Shown here one piece after another: positions 6,257 to 8,216 of a DNA stretch of 8,216 nt. The number at the start of each line of letters is the position of its first letter. The first letter of the stretch is position 1. The DNA is taken from NCBI GenBank assembly GCA_003132905.1, contig PKZC01000249.1, forward strand, positions 1 to 8,216. Direction: 5' to 3'. This stretch comes from Bryobacterales bacterium. Lineage in GTDB: Bacteria; Acidobacteriota; Terriglobia; Bryobacterales; Bryobacteraceae. The position numbers and the translations under genes are program-made. Under the pieces are notes generated by a model that made no database searches, was not told the origin of the DNA, and saw only the letters and a program-made list of their open reading frames with translations.

Positions 6257-7743
6257 TCCCGGCCGGCCATCTGCGCCGGATGGAGTGCGCCTAGCAACTC
6301 GTATTCCATCGGATTCAACTGAGCGGTCCTGGCTTTATACGCCTCTACGTTGCCCCACCAGTTCGTGACAACGCGCCCTTCCTTGGTGCGATACCAACTG
6401 TTGCAGCCGGTCACAAAGGCGCTCTCCTGCAGTCCGCGCTGGAGTTGCTCGTTGAAGGCCGCCATCACTTCGGGACGCAGGTCGATAGCGGCGTCCTTCT
6501 CGTCAGCCAGCCGCAACGCCTGCAAAATATATCCGTACTGCGCTTCAAACATCGCGATGATCGAATTATGGTTCAGGTTCGTATTCGGTCCATAGAGGAT
6601 GAAGAAATTCGGAAATCCCGCCACCACCATTCCCATGTAAGCCTCGGGAGCCTCACGCCACGCATCCTGATGCAGCGATCGTCTGCCGCGCCCGGTGATG
6701 CGCAGACCATCCAAAAACTTCAGCGATTCAAACCCCGTGGCATAAACAATAGCATCCACTTCATAGAGCGCCCCGTCGGCGGTTCTCGCGCCGTTCTTCT
6801 CGATCCGCTCCAGATGCTCGGTGACCAGACTCACGTTCGGCCGATTAAACGTCGCCAGATAATCGTCGCTGATGATGGGCCGTTTGCAGCCGATCGTATA
6901 CCGCGGCCTTAGCTTCTCGCGCAGCTCGGGATTGTGCACCTGCGCTTCCAGAAAATCGGCGCACAGCTTCTCGGCCGCCCGCGCAACTTCCGAGCCGGGC
7001 TTCAATGTCTCGAAGCGATTCTCGAGGTCTCGATAAATGGCGTCGCGGCTCTCTAGAAGATAGGCCGCGTCGGTCTGATAAAGCCGGCGCTCTTCTTCGG
7101 TAAACGGATGGTCCTCGCGAGGAATCACATACGGCGGCGTGCGTTGAAACACCGTCAAATGCTTTGCGATCTTCGCCACTTCGGGCGTCAGTTGCGCCGC
7201 GCTGGCCCCGCTGCCGATCACCGCCACGCGCTTGCCGGTGAGATCCACGTCATGCCGCCAGCGCGCGGAATGAAACGAAATACCTTCAAAATGTTCCCGG
7301 CCCTCAATCCCCCGAAAAGTAGGCTGGCTGAGCTGGCCGCAGGCGCACACGAAGTGCCGAGCGGCGATCTGTTCCCCCGAAGCCATCCGAATGGTCCACA
7401 CTCGATCGGCTTCGTCCCACGCAGCTTCCACTACCTGCGCGCCGAAACGAATATGCGGGCTCATCCCGCGCCGCTCCACCATCTCTTCGATGTGCCCCAG
7501 AATTTCCGGTTGAAAAGCGAACGCGCGGGACCAATCCGGCTGCTTGTCGAACGAGTACCAATAGAAGCGCGCAGCCACATCGCAGCTGCAGCCGGGATAA
7601 CTGTTGTCGCGCCACGTGCCGCCCACCCGGTCCGACTTTTCCAGAATGATGAAAGACCGCTCGCCCTGTTGGAGCAGCAGATGCGCGAGACCCAATCCGC
7701 CCAGACCTGCGCCTAGAATCGCGATTTTGTAGTCCGGGCTCAC
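6253..7743 (-). CDS. FAD-dependent Baeyer-Villiger-type monooxygenase
   Basis: A 496-residue cytosolic flavoprotein expected to use NADPH and O2 to insert oxygen next to a ketone carbonyl, giving an ester or lactone. Visible motifs: FAD-binding GAGLGGLG (11-18) with the ribose-binding Glu35, GGTW (41-44) followed by YPGCSCD, the type I BVMO fingerprint FEGISFHSARW (152-162), the second dinucleotide-binding GSGASA (177-182), VFQRTPPYVIPR (198-209), YATGF (334-338) and C-terminal FILYGPNTNLNHNSII. The residue after the fingerprint Trp is Arg163, where Pro or Asp is usual. Length fits the short single-domain BVMO group. It starts at GTG, whose last two bases and the following A form the TGA of the upstream hydrolase (GTGA overlap), so the two are co-translated. 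A related flavin monooxygenase acting on N or S cannot be fully excluded. Confidence 0.9.
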   Translation of the reverse strand: MSPDYKIAILGAGLGGLGLAHLLLQQGERSFIILEKSDRVGGTWRDNSYPGCSCDVAARFYWYSFDKQPDWSRAFAFQPEILGHIEEMVERRGMSPHIRFGAQVVEAAWDEADRVWTIRMASGEQIAARHFVCACGQLSQPTFRGIEGREHFEGISFHSARWRHDVDLTGKRVAVIGSGASAAQLTPEVAKIAKHLTVFQRTPPYVIPREDHPFTEEERRLYQTDAAYLLESRDAIYRDLENRFETLKPGSEVARAAEKLCADFLEAQVHNPELREKLRPRYTIGCKRPIISDDYLATFNRPNVSLVTEHLERIEKNGARTADGALYEVDAIVYATGFESLKFLDGLRITGRGRRSLHQDAWREAPEAYMGMVVAGFPNFFILYGPNTNLNHNSIIAMFEAQYGYILQALRLADEKDAAIDLRPEVMAAFNEQLQRGLQESAFVTGCNSWYRTKEGRVVTNWWGNVEAYKARTAQLNPMEYELLGALHPAQMAGRD

Positions 7744-8216
7744 GCCACCGTTTCTCGATGTTTCTGCGATCTCTCAAATCGCGCGGCCACAAATGCGCCG
7801 GCTGCGGCGATTGCATCGCGCCCTTCGCTCAGCCTGAATGCAAAACCATGCCAGACGTGCGGCATGCCCGGCCAAATTTCCAATTGCACTTCCACGTTTG
7901 CCTCGCCCGCACGGGCAGCCAACCGCGTGGCATCGTCCAACAGAACCTCTATTGACCCCACTTGAATCAACAGCGGCGGAAGCCCGGCCAGATTGGCGTA
8001 AATCGGAGATGCCAGCGGAGTGCGAGCCGCCTTGCCATTTAAATAGGCGGCCGCCATCCCGATTAATCCTTCGCGATTCAACGACGGATCTTCGGCGGCT
8101 TTGCTTACCAGGGACGCGCCAGTGCACTCCAGATCCGCCCAGGGAGAAATCGCCACCGCCGCTGCAGGCATTGGCAAACCGGCATCGCGTGCGGCCACTA
8201 GTGTCGCGACAGTCAA
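7740..8216 (-). CDS. Alpha/beta-hydrolase, HSL-like esterase family, C-terminal part (5' end outside window)
   Basis: The last 158 residues of an esterase; the frame is still open at the window edge. The first visible residues, LTVATLVAARDAG then AVAISPWADL, are what follows the GDSAG nucleophile elbow in hormone-sensitive-lipase-type (family IV) hydrolases, so the catalytic Ser lies just outside. The visible half carries SPIYANLAGLPPLLIQVG, then IEVLLDDATRLA with the acid of the triad (the Glu codon at 7947-7949 aligns with the usual Asp; Asp codons follow at 7932-7937). GMPHVWHGF holds the catalytic His, most likely the codon at 7857-7859. It probably cleaves carboxylic esters in the cytoplasm. 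Its TGA overlaps the GTG start of the monooxygenase by four bases, pointing to a shared pathway. No promoter is visible because the start is outside the window. Confidence 0.88.
   Translation of the reverse strand: MTVATLVAARDAGLPMPAAAVAISPWADLECTGASLVSKAAEDPSLNREGLIGMAAAYLNGKAARTPLASPIYANLAGLPPLLIQVGSIEVLLDDATRLAARAGEANVEVQLEIWPGMPHVWHGFAFRLSEGRDAIAAAGAFVAARFERSQKHRETVA

Noticed and set aside
6257..6285. GC-rich palindromic GGCCGGCC next to the convergent stops as a bidirectional terminator
   Set aside because: The short palindrome has no T-run on either side and lies in monooxygenase coding sequence; it cannot be supported as a terminator.
7108..7716. Plus-strand open frame of 202 codons opposite the monooxygenase N-terminus
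   Set aside because: The minus strand carries all FAD and NADPH motifs of the monooxygenase here; the plus-strand translation is Arg/His/Ala-rich and featureless.

Overview
The window looks like a chromosomal segment of a moderately high-GC Gram-negative-type bacterium. My best guess is Acidobacteriota (Solibacter/Bryobacter-like), but this rests on recognition rather than a search: a secreted M28 peptidase with a PA-like insertion, an Arg-Pro-Thr-Leu-Lys-Arg-Arg motif in a disordered tail, weak or absent Shine-Dalgarno sequences, and a remnant of an IS transposase C-terminus of a kind I associate with that phylum. I see no tRNA, rRNA, CRISPR array or intact mobile element.

Layout, left to right. 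(1) 1-564 (+) is the C-terminal part of an M48 zinc metalloprotease with a charged, disordered tail, closed by a strong intrinsic terminator at 585-626. (2) 656-2242 (+) is a secreted M28-family metallopeptidase. Its longest open frame begins at 611, inside the terminator stem, so the start is moved to 656, where a textbook signal peptide begins. (3) 2267-2404 (+) is a short reading frame that reads as the eroded C-terminal end of an IS transposase. It is followed by a small two-helix membrane protein of unknown function (2422-2631, TTG start). (4) 2761-4515 and 4499-6256 (+) are two overlapping half-transporter genes encoding a heterodimeric ABC exporter. Its motifs predict one degenerate and one consensus ATP site. 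A 13-nt dyad lies upstream at 2693-2705. (5) On the minus strand, an alpha/beta-hydrolase (8216-7740, N-terminus outside the window) is translationally coupled through a GTGA overlap to a flavin-dependent Baeyer-Villiger-type monooxygenase (7743-6253).

How the genes work together. The two ABC genes form one transport complex. The hydrolase/monooxygenase pair suggests a two-step route in which a ketone is oxidised to an ester or lactone, which is then hydrolysed. The substrate cannot be read from sequence. The exporter operon and the monooxygenase operon converge, with interlocked stop codons at 6253-6256 and no spacer. The two proteases at the left end are separated by a terminator and are probably independent units.

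No gene set here looks like an undescribed defence or mobile system. The most informative observations are the transposase remnant, the asymmetric ATP sites, the monooxygenase/esterase coupling and the possible operator.
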